Assembly: GCA_958296225.1 (NCBI GenBank)
Contig: OY282456.1
Span: 1,426,001-1,490,000 of the forward strand
Direction: 5' to 3'
Source: an uncultured Dehalococcoidia bacterium
Lineage (GTDB): Bacteria; Chloroflexota; Dehalococcoidia; Lucifugimonadales; UBA3495
DNA length: 64,000 bases
Positions 1-8,467 of this stretch are shown here, piece by piece. Under the pieces are notes generated by a model. The model was not told where the DNA came from. It did no database searches and saw only the letters and a list, made by a program, of their open reading frames with translations. A program made the translations under genes and the position numbers. Positions within the stretch are counted from its first letter, which is position 1. The number at the start of each line of letters is the position of its first letter.

Positions 1-202
1 CGACCGCGCCGCGAGCCAAGCCGCGGGTGGCACAGCGCCGGGGCAGGACGTGTACGAGGTCGCCGTCGCGCAGGCTGGGCGTCATGCTATTGCCGCGCAC
101 CCGGAAGTGGGAGCGGAACAGGAATACGGGGGCGGCGGCGGCCCAGCGGCCGATTATGTCCAACAGGTCGGGCCGGCGCCGCCGTGAACCGTCAACTCTC
201 AT
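1..202 (-). CDS. S26-type signal peptidase-like protein, partial (N-terminus only)
   Basis: Reading the minus strand from an ATG at 202 gives 67 codons that run off the window edge. The product has an Arg-rich start, a short hydrophobic stretch (LLDIIGRWAAAAPVFLF) and then a GNSMTPSLRDGDLV segment. That segment is the Ser-containing box of S26 signal peptidases and LexA/S24-like proteases; the Ser of NSM would be the nucleophile. The start overlaps the pheA stop by 11 nt, so the gene is probably translationally coupled to pheA. With the rest missing, leader peptidase cannot be told from another S24/S26 protein. Confidence 0.6.
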   Translation of the reverse strand, partial: MRVDGSRRRRPDLLDIIGRWAAAAPVFLFRSHFRVRGNSMTPSLRDGDLVHVLPRRCATRGLARGAV

Positions 203-1028
203 GCGGTTCCCAGAACGGGTACGAACCCAGCACTTTGAACATATCCACCCGCTGGCGCAAGCCGTCCAATGCCGCCGCCACTTCCGGCGCGGCGCGGTGG
301 CCCTGGCAGTCAATCAGAAAGATATACCGGCCCAATTCCCGCTTGGTGGGGCGGCTTTCAATCTTGACCAGGTTGATGTTGCGCCGGGCAAATTCGCCAA
401 TGGAATGGTAAAGGTTTCCCGGCCGGTCAACCGCAAATGCGAAGCAAATCGACGTGCGGTCATGGCCGGTGGGAGGGTGGTCGGCATGGGCTAAAACGGC
501 AAACCGGGTTTGGTTGACCGTGTTGTCCTGGATGCCCCGGGCCAGTATTTGCACGTCGTAAAGTTCGGTGGCGCGTTGGGGGCAGATGGCGGCGGCCGGC
601 ACCGGGCTGGCCTGCATATCGGCGACGGCGGCGGCAGTGCTGAGGGAGGCTTCGCTGAGCGCCGAGGGGAACCGGGTTTCCAGATAGGCCCGGCACTGCG
701 CCAACGCCTGGGGGTGGGAATAGATGACCTGCACTGCCGCGGCGGACACCCCCGGCGGGGCGACCAGATAGTGGTCAATGGGGATGACGACCTCGTTTCT
801 GATGGACAAACCCGGCTGGGCAATGAGCAGGTCCAGCGTAAAAGTGACGGAACCCTCCAGGCTGTTTTCGATGGGGACTACGCCGGCATCCAGCTCGCCG
901 TCGGCTACGGCGGTTCCCACGGCGTTGATGGTAGGGTAGGGGGCCAGCCGGGCATCCGGCGCATAGAGCAAGGCCGCCTGCTCGGTGTAGGTTCCGGCCG
1001 GCCCCAGGTATCCAATTCGTTCAGTCAT
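192..1028 (-). CDS. pheA: Prephenate dehydratase
   Basis: Monofunctional 278-aa enzyme converting prephenate to phenylpyruvate in phenylalanine synthesis, in the cytosol. The N-terminus IGYLGPAGTYTEQAA is the family signature. The catalytic TRF triad lies at residues 174-176 (NQTRFAV). A C-terminal ACT domain follows, with the ESRP phenylalanine-sensing motif at 224-227, so feedback inhibition by Phe is expected. No chorismate mutase domain is fused. It is third in a minus-strand run behind ktrB and ktrA, 33 nt after ktrA, and it overlaps the next gene by 11 nt. A well-supported call. Confidence 0.93.
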   Translation of the reverse strand: MTERIGYLGPAGTYTEQAALLYAPDARLAPYPTINAVGTAVADGELDAGVVPIENSLEGSVTFTLDLLIAQPGLSIRNEVVIPIDHYLVAPPGVSAAAVQVIYSHPQALAQCRAYLETRFPSALSEASLSTAAAVADMQASPVPAAAICPQRATELYDVQILARGIQDNTVNQTRFAVLAHADHPPTGHDRTSICFAFAVDRPGNLYHSIGEFARRNINLVKIESRPTKRELGRYIFLIDCQGHRAAPEVAAALDGLRQRVDMFKVLGSYPFWEPHES

Positions 1029-1061
1029 AAGGAATCCCGGCGTGAATGGGAATCAATGCGT

Positions 1062-1718
1062 TCATCGGGTGAAAGTTCGTTCTACCGCTTCGTGGCTCCC
1101 GACGATAACCAGGACGTCGCCGTCGCCGATTATCTCATCATCGGGCGGGTTCAGAATAAACTCGTGGCCGCGTCGCAGAACCATCACCGAGATGCGTTGA
1201 TTCGAGTCGGCGGACAGGCCGGCATCGCGGAGGGTGCGGCCGCGCATACGCTCCGGGGGGCGGAGTTTGTGGACGCCGGTGTCGTCGGTGATGTTCATAA
1301 ACTCGACGGAGTTGGGGCTCAAGTCGAGGCTGGCGGCGCGCTCGGCGGCTTCTTCTTCGGGGAAGACGACCTTATCGGCGCCGACCCGGTGCAGTATTTC
1401 GGCGTGCTGGGCGTCGGTGGCGCGGGCGATGACGTAGGGCAAGGCCATGGACTTGAGCAGCATGGTGGTGATGATGCTGGATTGAATCTGGCTGCCCAGG
1501 GCCACCACGGCCACGTCCATATCCGCCACGCCCAGGTCGCGCAGGGCGGTTTCGTTGGTGGCGTTGGCCTCGACGGCATAGGTTACCCGGCCCAGCATGG
1601 CCTGGACCTTTTGCTCATCCTGGTCGATGGCCAACACTTCGTGCTGGCGCTGGAACAGGGCGCTGGCGAGCTTGGCCCCGAATCGGCCCAAGCCAATGAC
1701 ACAAACTTGCTTTGGCAT
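1062..1718 (-). CDS. ktrA: K+ uptake regulatory subunit, KtrA/TrkA type (RCK protein)
   Basis: 218-aa cytosolic RCK protein that gates the membrane K+ transporter. It has a single RCK_N Rossmann domain (VCVIGLGRFGAKLA at residues 5-18, acidic residue after the second strand: AIDQDE) and a single C-terminal RCK_C domain starting near residue 140. One N/C pair is the KtrA layout, as opposed to the duplicated TrkA layout. It starts 5 nt after the stop of the ktrB-like gene, so the two form an operon and almost certainly a complex. Nucleotide control by ATP/ADP or NAD(H) is expected from the family. Confidence 0.9.
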   Translation of the reverse strand: MPKQVCVIGLGRFGAKLASALFQRQHEVLAIDQDEQKVQAMLGRVTYAVEANATNETALRDLGVADMDVAVVALGSQIQSSIITTMLLKSMALPYVIARATDAQHAEILHRVGADKVVFPEEEAAERAASLDLSPNSVEFMNITDDTGVHKLRPPERMRGRTLRDAGLSADSNQRISVMVLRRGHEFILNPPDDEIIGDGDVLVIVGSHEAVERTFTR

Positions 1719-1723
1719 AATTT

Positions 1724-3223
1724 CTACCCAATTCTAACGGGTTCTTCGGGGTAACGATAGGCGGCGTCTTCTCTGGGGGCGAGCAGCATTACCAGCGTCA
1801 GCGGCCCAATCCGGCCCACCAGCATGGTAATCATAAAGATGACGGAGCCGGCCGTGCTCAGGTGGCTGGCAGCGCCCGCCGACATTCCGTTGGTGCCAAA
1901 GGCCGAAATGGTCTCAAACATCAGCGGCAGGAAGGGGATTTGAGGGTCGGTATAAGTGAGGATGGGCGCGACCACGCCGAGGAAGATTACGCCCAGCAGG
2001 AACACCAGCAGGGCGCGGGACACCAGGGCCGGCCCGATTTCCCGGCGGAAAATTTCGGTGCGGGGGCGACGCAGCGCCGAGGAACGCGCCGCCGCTAATA
2101 ATACCGCCAAAGTGTTGACTTTGATGCCGCCGGCCACCGATGCCGTGGAGCCGCCGATGAACATCAGGCCGCCATACACCAGTTGGGTAAAGTCCAGGGT
2201 GGCGCTCCAGTCCAGGGCGGCGAATCCCGCGGTGCGACCGCTGACGCCGTGAAACACGGAAGAGCCGATTTTACCCAGGCCGGAGTTTTCGGACAGGACG
2301 CCGTTCCATTCGGCGAACAGGAACGCCAGCGCGCTGAAAACGTATAAGGTGACCGTCAGTATCAGCACCAGCTTGGTGTCCAGCGTCAGCCGGGAGAAAT
2401 TGAAAAGGAAGAGGCCGCTCCACCGGCGCAGCGTTAGCGCGGGGCTCCAGTTGCGGCGCAGGTCCATAATGAACGGCCAGCCCAGCGCCCCCGCGATTAT
2501 CAGCGGCGTGATGACGCCCATCAGGTAAGGATGGGCGCCGAGGGTGGCCGCGTTGCCGCCCGCCGGGTCGTTGGGCAGGATGGAGAACCCGGCGTTGTTG
2601 AGAGCGGAAACGGACAGGAACAGGGACTGCCACAGGGTTTCAGCGATGGAAAAATCGGCCACGGAACGCAGTTCAAAAAACATCAGCGCCGCCCCGATGA
2701 TATAGCCGCCGAAAAAGGCGGCCACCACGTTGCGGGCCACCCGCGTCAGGTTCCGCGCATAGCCCGCTCCCACCGTGTCCTCATAGACGTCTTCCTCAAT
2801 CACCGTCGCCCGGCGGCCAATGAAGGCAATTAGCACGGTGGCGGCGGTGATGAACTCCAAACCGCCCAACAGCATCAGGAAAAAGATTACGACCTGGCCG
2901 GAGAATGACCAGAATTCCGGGGTGTCCACCACCGTCAGGCCGGTTACGGTGGAGGCGGAGATGGCAGTGAAAAAGGCGACCCGCAGGCTGGCGCCAACCC
3001 CGTCGGCCGTGGCGACGGGCAGGTGGAGTAGGACCCCGCCAATCACGTTGAGCAGCAGGAAGGCGATGAGCAGGAGCAAGGGCGCCGACGACCACCGGCG
3101 CGGGGGGACGCGCGGCCGGATGGGTACGCGCACCGGGGCGACCCGGCGCTGGCGCCAGATGAGGAGGGGGCGCTCCGGCGTCAGCGCGGCCGGCTCGGTG
3201 TTGCCGTCGGATGGAACGTTCAC
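1724..3223 (-). CDS. ktrB: K+ transporter membrane subunit, KtrB/TrkH type
   Basis: 499-aa polytopic transporter of the SKT superfamily. Four pore loops are visible, each with a filter glycine: STVTGLT, LNNAGFS, GRTAGF and GTNGMS. About 45 basic residues, rich in Arg and Pro, precede the first membrane segment, which makes the protein slightly longer than most KtrB. The start is GTG at 3223; no strong ribosome site is visible there and a later start is possible. A TTGACA/ATAATT promoter lies upstream (3297-3325). It is first in the ktrB-ktrA-pheA-peptidase run. Confidence 0.9.
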   Translation of the reverse strand: MNVPSDGNTEPAALTPERPLLIWRQRRVAPVRVPIRPRVPPRRWSSAPLLLLIAFLLLNVIGGVLLHLPVATADGVGASLRVAFFTAISASTVTGLTVVDTPEFWSFSGQVVIFFLMLLGGLEFITAATVLIAFIGRRATVIEEDVYEDTVGAGYARNLTRVARNVVAAFFGGYIIGAALMFFELRSVADFSIAETLWQSLFLSVSALNNAGFSILPNDPAGGNAATLGAHPYLMGVITPLIIAGALGWPFIMDLRRNWSPALTLRRWSGLFLFNFSRLTLDTKLVLILTVTLYVFSALAFLFAEWNGVLSENSGLGKIGSSVFHGVSGRTAGFAALDWSATLDFTQLVYGGLMFIGGSTASVAGGIKVNTLAVLLAAARSSALRRPRTEIFRREIGPALVSRALLVFLLGVIFLGVVAPILTYTDPQIPFLPLMFETISAFGTNGMSAGAASHLSTAGSVIFMITMLVGRIGPLTLVMLLAPREDAAYRYPEEPVRIG

Positions 3224-3296
3224 GAGGGTTATCAGGGACAGGCGTTTCGGAGAGTCAGTTATGGCAATCAGCCGGCCGCATATTGCCCGCCGGCGT

Positions 3297-3325
3297 AATT
3301 ATGGGGGCATTGGCGAATATGTCAA
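3297..3325 (-). promoter_or_regulatory. Sigma-70-type promoter upstream of ktrB
   Basis: On the minus strand TTGACA (3325-3320) is followed after 17 bp by ATAATT (3302-3297). The predicted start lies about 65 bp before the ktrB GTG. The left MITE-like repeat begins only 17 bp behind the -35 box. Confidence 0.6.
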
Positions 3326-3341
3326 TCGGTGGGGCAGCGTT

Positions 3342-3462
3342 GGCAGCGTTCCGTTTCCGGTGGTTTGGTATTCCCCGTTCCTGCGAAAGCGGGAATCCAG
3401 GAACGGCAAGAGCGGCATCCCTGACTTTGCAAGGCCCCGACCGCCGGCAACGGAACGCTGCC
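3342..3462. repeat. MITE-like element with 14-bp terminal inverted repeats, copy 1
   Basis: A 121-bp palindromic element. The ends GGCAGCGTTCCGTT and AACGGAACGCTGCC are perfect 14-bp inverted repeats. Inside is a second stem, CCGTTCCTG paired with CAGGAACGG, around a GCGAAAGCGGGAATC loop. A diverged copy lies at 27926-28047, and part of its right end recurs at the borders of the RNA cassette. It has no coding capacity. No clear target-site duplication was seen. Confidence 0.75.
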
Positions 3463-3471
3463 GGTTTGATT

Positions 3472-3668
3472 TTACAGGCGCCGGCGTCGCCGGGTGTCGC
3501 GGCGATGATGCCAATGGACGGCGGCGGCGGTTACGGCGTGGCTGACCGACCGGCACAAGGCGCGGGCGGCGCGGGCGTAATCGCCGGCGGCGATGTTGGC
3601 GGGGGCGATGTTGGCGGGGGCGATGTTGAGGTAGTGGCGGCTGCGATTGAGTGGTGGGCTGGGTTCAT
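3472..3668 (-). pseudogene. Frameshifted HEPN-like small ORF (left cassette copy)
   Basis: The ATG at 3668 begins MNPAHH, like the intact copy at 46152. One base is then missing (CACCACTC here against CATCATCTC there), which shifts the frame within the first seven codons. Past the shift the homologous frame is open to a TAA at 3472-3474. This copy also has one extra 15-bp unit (CATCGCCCCCGCCAA), adding five codons in frame. The sequence then ends at the MITE-like element. The protein is probably not made from this copy, although the promoter and RNA ahead of it are preserved. Confidence 0.65.
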
Positions 3669-3721
3669 TGGCAATGCGTCCTTTTGCTGGTTCAGGCGGT
3701 TGGCGGGATGGGGTGTGCGAG

Positions 3722-3942
3722 CCAGAGGTTACCGGTCATTGTCAGCCCCACGGCCGGGGGATTTACGCAAGGTTTTGCTCCGATGGTTCGTGAACTGCGC
3801 TTTGAGGGCGCAGCCACGCAGCGCGGTGGCAGTCGCTGTTGGCCGGTTAGACCGTTCTCGCGTAAGCATTGGACGAGGGGTCTCCACGACGCCGGTATGC
3901 GATTTTGTGCTGACTGGCCGTTGACGACCGGTTGACCTCTGG
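3722..3942 (-). ncRNA. Structured RNA candidate, left copy
   Basis: Minus-strand transcript segment closed by CCAGAGGT + ACCGGTC (3942-3926) pairing with GACCGGT + ACCTCTGG (3737-3722), 15 base pairs with a small internal bulge. Inside, the same hairpins as in the right copy can be formed (AGACC/GGTCT, CTGCGC/GCGCAG, CCCC/GGGG). Several differences from the right copy fall in loops or bulges: CCTCAAA against CCTTAAA in one loop, and an A/T change in a bulge. It begins about 29 nt after the -10 box. Not recognised as RNase P, tmRNA, SRP or 6S RNA. Confidence 0.6.
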
Positions 3943-3970
3943 CTGGACTGAGATTCACGTGATAGGCTGC

Positions 3971-3999
3971 AGTATAGTACCGATGTTCGCCGTTGTCAA
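3971..3999 (-). promoter_or_regulatory. Consensus promoter of left RNA cassette
   Basis: TTGACA (3999-3994), a 17-bp spacer, then TATACT (3976-3971) on the minus strand. The boxes are identical to those of the right copy; one base differs within the spacer. Confidence 0.75.
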
Positions 4000-4288
4000 A
4001 GGGGGGTTGTCAGCGGGCAGGGGCGTTCAAAGTGCGGGCGGCGGGTTTTGCGGGCGCCGGATTTCCCCGCGCCGGAGGGCTACCCCTCTCCCAACCCTCT
4101 CCCACAAGGGGAGAGGGCTTACCAGCACAGGGCGGAGGGCTACCCCTCTCCCACAGGGGGAGAGGGCTTTAATGACTTTGCAAAACCCTGACCGCCGGAA
4201 ACGGAACGCTATCAATCGGTGGGATTCGCAATCTGAGTGTTGCGACGGGTGATATACTGTACGCCAACCCGCGGCTCCGGGGCCATCT

Positions 4289-4299
4289 TATGCTATATT
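4289..4299 (+). promoter_or_regulatory. Extended -10 promoter candidate for leuS
   Basis: TATGCTATATT contains an extended -10 (TGC before TATATT) with no good -35 box. It lies about 100 bp upstream of the leuS ATG. The same TGCTATA pattern precedes pyrR and the small gene at 32130. Confidence 0.4.
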
Positions 4300-4395
4300 G
4301 GGGTGCGAGAGGGCCTGAGGCCCAGCCGACCGGACGATGCGCGGCGCACCGGCGATGCTGCGCCGGAATCACAGGATTTTGAGGGACGCTTTCCA

Positions 4396-6873
4396 ATGAC
4401 CACAGCCCAGCGTCAAGTTGAACTCCGTTACGATGCGGTGGGGATTGACCGCAAATGGCAGGAGCGGTGGGAACGCGACGGGATTTACCGGGTCGCTGAC
4501 GACGACCCGCGGCCCAAGTGGTTTGAGATGACGATGTACCCCTACCCGTCGGGGGATTTGCACATCGGACACTGGTACGCCATGGCGCCGTCGGACGCCC
4601 ACGCCCGCTTCCGGCGGATGCAGGGCTACAACGTGCTGCATCCCATCGGGTTTGACGCCTTTGGGCTGCCGGCCGAGAACGCGGCTATTGCCAGGGGGAT
4701 TCACCCCTACGAATGGACTATGTCCAACGTGGAGAATATGCGCCGGCAGCTGCGGTCGCTGGGGGCAATCTACGACTGGGAGCGGGAGGTGGTGTGCTGT
4801 CTGCCGGAATACTATCGCTGGAACCAATGGTTTTTCATCAAACTGTACGAGCAAGGGCTGGCCTACCGGGCGCAAGCGCCGGTGGTGTGGTGTCCGTCCT
4901 GCCAGACGGTGCTGGCCAACGAGCAGGTGCTCAACGGGGTGTGCGAACGGTGCGACACCCCAATCACCCGGCGGGACTTTGAGCAGTGGTTTTTCCGCAT
5001 CACCGACTATGCCGACGAGCTGCTGGATTTTGACACGCTGGACGATTGGCCGGACAAGATTCTGACGATGCAGCGGAACTGGATTGGCCGCAGCGAGGGC
5101 GTGGAAATCGGGTTTGACATTTCCGACTACGGCCTGGCGGAACGGGAGATACGCACCTTTACCACACGGATTGACACCATTTTCGGGGTAACTTTCATCG
5201 TGCTGGCCCCGGAGCATCCTCTGGTGCCGCAGCTGACTTCCGCAGGGCGGCGCGCCGAAGTTGAAGCCTACATTGACCGGGCAAGGGCGGCGTCGGAGAT
5301 TGACCGGCTGTCCGCCGACCAGGAAAAGAGCGGCGTGTTCATCGGGGCTTACGCGCGCAACCGCCTCAATAACGAACAGGTTCCCATCTACATCGCCGAC
5401 TATGTGCTGACGACTTACGGCACGGGCGCGGTGATGGGAGTGCCGGCCCACGATTTCCGGGATTTCGCCTTTGCCCGCAAGTACCGCCTGCCCATCCGCA
5501 CGGTAATCGCGCCCATCGAGTGGGACGGCAGCGAGCCGCGGGACGCTTACGTGGGCGACGGTTTTATGACCAACTCGGGCGCCTACGAGGGGATGACCAA
5601 TGAGGAAGGAACGGCGGCGATTTCCGATTACGTGGAGCGGCGCGGCTGGGGGCGCCGGGCGGTAACTTATCGCCTGCGCGACTGGCTGATTTCCCGGCAG
5701 CGTTACTGGGGCACGCCGATTCCGATGGTGTACTGCGACGACTGCGGCGTGCAGCCGGTGCCGGAGGCGGATTTGCCGGTGCTGCTGCCGGAGGACGCCG
5801 AGTTTCGTCCCACGGGCGAATCGCCCCTGGCCATCAACGAGGCGTTCGTCAACACGGTCTGCCCGCAATGCGCCGGCCCCGCCCGGCGGGAAACCGACAC
5901 GATGGACACCTTTATGGATTCGTCGTGGTATATGCTCCGTTACTGCACCCCGCAATACGAAGAGGGGCCGTTTGAGCCGGCGATAACCGCCGACTGGATG
6001 CCGGTGCAGCAGTACACGGGCGGCGCAGAGCACGCCGTGATGCACCTGCTTTACAGCCGCTTTTTCATCAAGTCGCTGCGGGATATGGGGATGCTCAACA
6101 TGGACGAGCCGTTCCTGCGGCTGTTCAACCAGGGCGTCATCCTGGGCCAGGACCACGAAAAGATGAGCAAAAGCCGGGGCAACGTGGTGAACCCGGACGA
6201 CGTAGTTGGCCACGTGGGCGCCGACGCCGTGCGCTGTTTCCTTATGTTCATCGGCCCCTGGGACCAGGGCGGGCCGTGGAGCGACGAAGGCATCAACGGC
6301 GTGGTGCGCTGGCTCAACCGGGTGTGGAACCTGGTGGAACACGACGCCGGCCAGCTGGACCGCCACGCGGCCAACCCGGCGGCAGTGCGCGATACGCAGC
6401 GCATCCTGCATCAAACCATCCGCAAGTGCTACGACGACCTGGACAAGTTCAAGTTCAACACGGCCATCGCCGCGCTGATGGAGCTGGTGAATCACCTGAG
6501 CCGGGTCTGGAACGACCAGTCGGTTGACGCCGCCACCTGGCGGGATTGCGTGGAGAAGTTCCTCCTGCTGCTGGCGCCCATTGCGCCCCATGTCGCCGAA
6601 GAACTGTGGGAACGCACCGGCCACGGCTACAGCGTCCACCAGCAGCCCTTCCCGGATTGGGATGCAGAGCTGGCGGCAGAGGATGAGATTACGCTGGTAG
6701 TGCAGGTGAACGGGAGGGTGCGAGACCGCATCGCAGTTCCGGCCGGCATCGGGGAGCCCGACGCCAAAGAGCTGGCGCTGGGCAGCCAGCGCGTCCAGAC
6801 GCATATTGACGGCAAAACCGTGCGGAACGTGGTGTACGTGCCGGGGCGGCTGGTCAACGTGGTGGTCGGGTAG
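4396..6873 (+). CDS. leuS: Leucyl-tRNA synthetase
   Basis: 825-aa class I aminoacyl-tRNA synthetase charging tRNA-Leu. HIGH occurs as HIGH at residues 56-59 (PSGDLHIGHW) and KMSKS at 589-593. A zinc-type module (CPSC...CERC) sits near residues 173-195, the CP1 editing domain follows, then WYMLRY, the anticodon-binding domain and a C-terminal domain (VVQVNGRVRD). The ORF is open from 4237, but similarity begins at MTTAQRQVELRYD. The ATG at 4396 has GAGGG about 11 nt upstream and was chosen. The gene runs almost directly into the corrin cluster (15 nt to cbiC). Confidence 0.96.
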   Translation: MTTAQRQVELRYDAVGIDRKWQERWERDGIYRVADDDPRPKWFEMTMYPYPSGDLHIGHWYAMAPSDAHARFRRMQGYNVLHPIGFDAFGLPAENAAIARGIHPYEWTMSNVENMRRQLRSLGAIYDWEREVVCCLPEYYRWNQWFFIKLYEQGLAYRAQAPVVWCPSCQTVLANEQVLNGVCERCDTPITRRDFEQWFFRITDYADELLDFDTLDDWPDKILTMQRNWIGRSEGVEIGFDISDYGLAEREIRTFTTRIDTIFGVTFIVLAPEHPLVPQLTSAGRRAEVEAYIDRARAASEIDRLSADQEKSGVFIGAYARNRLNNEQVPIYIADYVLTTYGTGAVMGVPAHDFRDFAFARKYRLPIRTVIAPIEWDGSEPRDAYVGDGFMTNSGAYEGMTNEEGTAAISDYVERRGWGRRAVTYRLRDWLISRQRYWGTPIPMVYCDDCGVQPVPEADLPVLLPEDAEFRPTGESPLAINEAFVNTVCPQCAGPARRETDTMDTFMDSSWYMLRYCTPQYEEGPFEPAITADWMPVQQYTGGAEHAVMHLLYSRFFIKSLRDMGMLNMDEPFLRLFNQGVILGQDHEKMSKSRGNVVNPDDVVGHVGADAVRCFLMFIGPWDQGGPWSDEGINGVVRWLNRVWNLVEHDAGQLDRHAANPAAVRDTQRILHQTIRKCYDDLDKFKFNTAIAALMELVNHLSRVWNDQSVDAATWRDCVEKFLLLLAPIAPHVAEELWERTGHGYSVHQQPFPDWDAELAAEDEITLVVQVNGRVRDRIAVPAGIGEPDAKELALGSQRVQTHIDGKTVRNVVYVPGRLVNVVVG

Positions 6874-6888
6874 GGCAAAGGGGAGGAA

Positions 6889-7551
6889 ATGGGATGGGCA
6901 GAAATGACCCTAGTTGACAAATACGCCCTGCCGCCGGCGGAAATAGACCGGCAAAGCCTGGCAATGGTCGCCGAAAGCCTGCGGGACGATGCGGCGGCGG
7001 CGCAGCTGTCGGAAGCCGAGCGGTACGTGCTGCACCGCATTGTGCGGGCGGAGGGGGACCCGGCGATTGCCGGCGACGTGCGTTTCAGCAGCGGAGCGGT
7101 GGCGGCCGCGCTGGGCTCGCTGCGGGAAACCCGCAAAGTGGTTACCGACGTGCGGATGGTGCAGGTGGGCATATCGCGGGCGGCGCTGGCCCGGCGCGAT
7201 GTGGCGACGGCCTGCCTGATTGACGCGCCGGAGGTTGCCGCGCGGGCGCAACGGGAAGGCACTACCCGCAGCGTCGCCGCCGTGCGCGAACTGGCCCCGC
7301 AGATGAGCGGGGCGGTGGTGGCTGTCGGCAATGCGCCCACGGCGCTGCTGGCCCTGCTGGATTTGATTGACTCCGGGCAAGTCGCGCCGGCCGCCGTGAT
7401 TGGTATGCCCGTGGGGTTTGTAGCCTGCCCGGAATCCAAAGCGGAACTGGCGGCGCGGGACGTGCCGCACATCACCATCCTGGGGCGACGCGGCGGCAGC
7501 TCGGCGGCGGCGGCCACGGTCAACGCGCTGCTGGATTTGCTGGAGGACTGA
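6889..7551 (+). CDS. cbiC: Precorrin-8X / cobalt-precorrin-8 methylmutase
   Basis: 220-aa methylmutase moving the methyl from C11 to C12 of the corrin ring, giving (hydrogeno)cobyrinate. Family features are the early PPAEIDRQSLAMV, VTDVRMVQVGI in the middle, and GNAPTALLALLDLI followed by PAAVIGMPVGFV toward the C-terminus. The start is uncertain: GGAGG ends 2 nt before the ATG at 6889 (too close) and 17 nt before the in-frame ATG at 6904 (too far). First gene of the corrin block, probably cotranscribed with leuS; cbiX follows after 6 nt. Confidence 0.93.
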   Translation: MGWAEMTLVDKYALPPAEIDRQSLAMVAESLRDDAAAAQLSEAERYVLHRIVRAEGDPAIAGDVRFSSGAVAAALGSLRETRKVVTDVRMVQVGISRAALARRDVATACLIDAPEVAARAQREGTTRSVAAVRELAPQMSGAVVAVGNAPTALLALLDLIDSGQVAPAAVIGMPVGFVACPESKAELAARDVPHITILGRRGGSSAAAATVNALLDLLED

Positions 7552-7557
7552 ATACCG

Positions 7558-8445
7558 ATGCCCACCGCTAACAATGACAACGGCCAGGCGCGCGGCTGGG
7601 GTGTGGTGCTGCTGTGCCACGGCAGCCAGCGCGGCGCCAGCCGGGACGAATGTTCCTGCGCCTGGGCCGCTGACGGGGCCAGGTTCCCGGCCTGGTGCCT
7701 GGGCTGTCCCAATACTCCGGTGGGGCTGCGGGAGGCGGCGCGGCGTCTGGCGCAGTCGCTGGGCGGCGACGCCGCGCAGGTCATCGTGTCGTGTCTGGAA
7801 TTTTTGCCGCCGCACCCACCGGAAGCGGTGTCAATACTGGCCGACGCCGGATTGGAGCGGGTGGTCATCGCGCCCTATCTGCTGGGCAACGGCAAGCACG
7901 CCACGCTGGAAATGGACGAAGTGCTGGCGGACATCGCCGCCGCATCCCCCGGGGTAGAGCTGCGCCTCGCCGACGGGTTGGGCGCGGATATACGCATCGC
8001 GGAACTGGTGCGCGAGCGCATAGCGGCATTGCCCGACGCGGCGCGGCGGCCGGCGGATGAGCGTAAGGTGGGCATCCTGCTGGTCAAAGCCGGCACGCAA
8101 ACCCGCTATGATGACTGTCTCTGGCTGAAAGAACTGGGCAGCTGGGTCGAGCGGGATTTGGGCGAACAATACGCCGTGGCCGCAGCGCAGTCGCACTACG
8201 GCGACCCCACTATGGAAAGCGCCGCCGCGGAGCTAATCAACGAGCGTGGAGTGGGCAGCATCATCTGCGCCCCGTATATCTTTTTCCCCGGCCTGATTTT
8301 GCGGCGCAACGTTCTGGGAACGATGCACCGGCTGCAGCAGGCGTATCCCCACATTCCGATGTGGGTTGCGCCGCCCCTGGGCGTGGACGACCGGCTCGTT
8401 GCGGTAGCCAGCGACCGGGTACGGGAAGCGCAAAGCGCGGCCTAG
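7558..8445 (+). CDS. cbiX: Sirohydrochlorin cobaltochelatase (two-domain CbiX)
   Basis: 295-aa chelatase inserting Co2+ into sirohydrochlorin at the entry of the anaerobic B12 route. Two CbiX-like halves are visible: LLCHGS (H21) with LGNGKHATLEMDEV, and GILLVKAGTQ with SHYGDPTMESA and CAPYIFFPGLI. The second half has lost the usual His in its first motif (VKAG in place of CHGS). Between the first motif and helix of the N-terminal half lies a cysteine-rich insertion, C32-x-C34-x12-C47-x2-C50, which I do not know from standard CbiX and which could hold a metal or Fe-S centre. Confidence 0.9.
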   Translation: MPTANNDNGQARGWGVVLLCHGSQRGASRDECSCAWAADGARFPAWCLGCPNTPVGLREAARRLAQSLGGDAAQVIVSCLEFLPPHPPEAVSILADAGLERVVIAPYLLGNGKHATLEMDEVLADIAAASPGVELRLADGLGADIRIAELVRERIAALPDAARRPADERKVGILLVKAGTQTRYDDCLWLKELGSWVERDLGEQYAVAAAQSHYGDPTMESAAAELINERGVGSIICAPYIFFPGLILRRNVLGTMHRLQQAYPHIPMWVAPPLGVDDRLVAVASDRVREAQSAA

Positions 8446-8467
8446 GCAGCGTTGCAATGCTGGCGGT

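Larger units (their letters stand above)
3465..4210 (-). repeat. Left copy of the duplicated RNA/HEPN cassette (inverted relative to 45679-46347)
   Basis: This stretch matches the reverse complement of 45679-46347 almost base for base over about 550 bp, with scattered substitutions and a few short indels. Read on the minus strand it contains, in order: a terminal repeat (AACGGAACGCT on plus, 4200-4210), two CCCTCTCCC/GGGAGAGGG hairpins (4095-4117 and 4144-4166; the right copy has one), a promoter, a structured RNA and a small frameshifted ORF. It borders the MITE-like element at 3342-3462. It accounts for most of the gene-free gap between ktrB and leuS. Confidence 0.85.

Noticed and set aside
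3651..3935. 94-codon ORF antisense to the structured RNA, also open in the right copy
   Set aside because: Differences between the two copies mostly change the amino acid (C/Y, A/V, G/R, C/W, E/K, F/Y), and the frame ends differ. This fits an accidental ORF opposite an RNA.
4250..4395. T-box leader upstream of leuS
   Set aside because: No T-box core motif and no terminator before the start codon.
4369..6804. 811-codon ORF antisense to leuS
   Set aside because: Shadow frame of a GC-rich gene; no family features.
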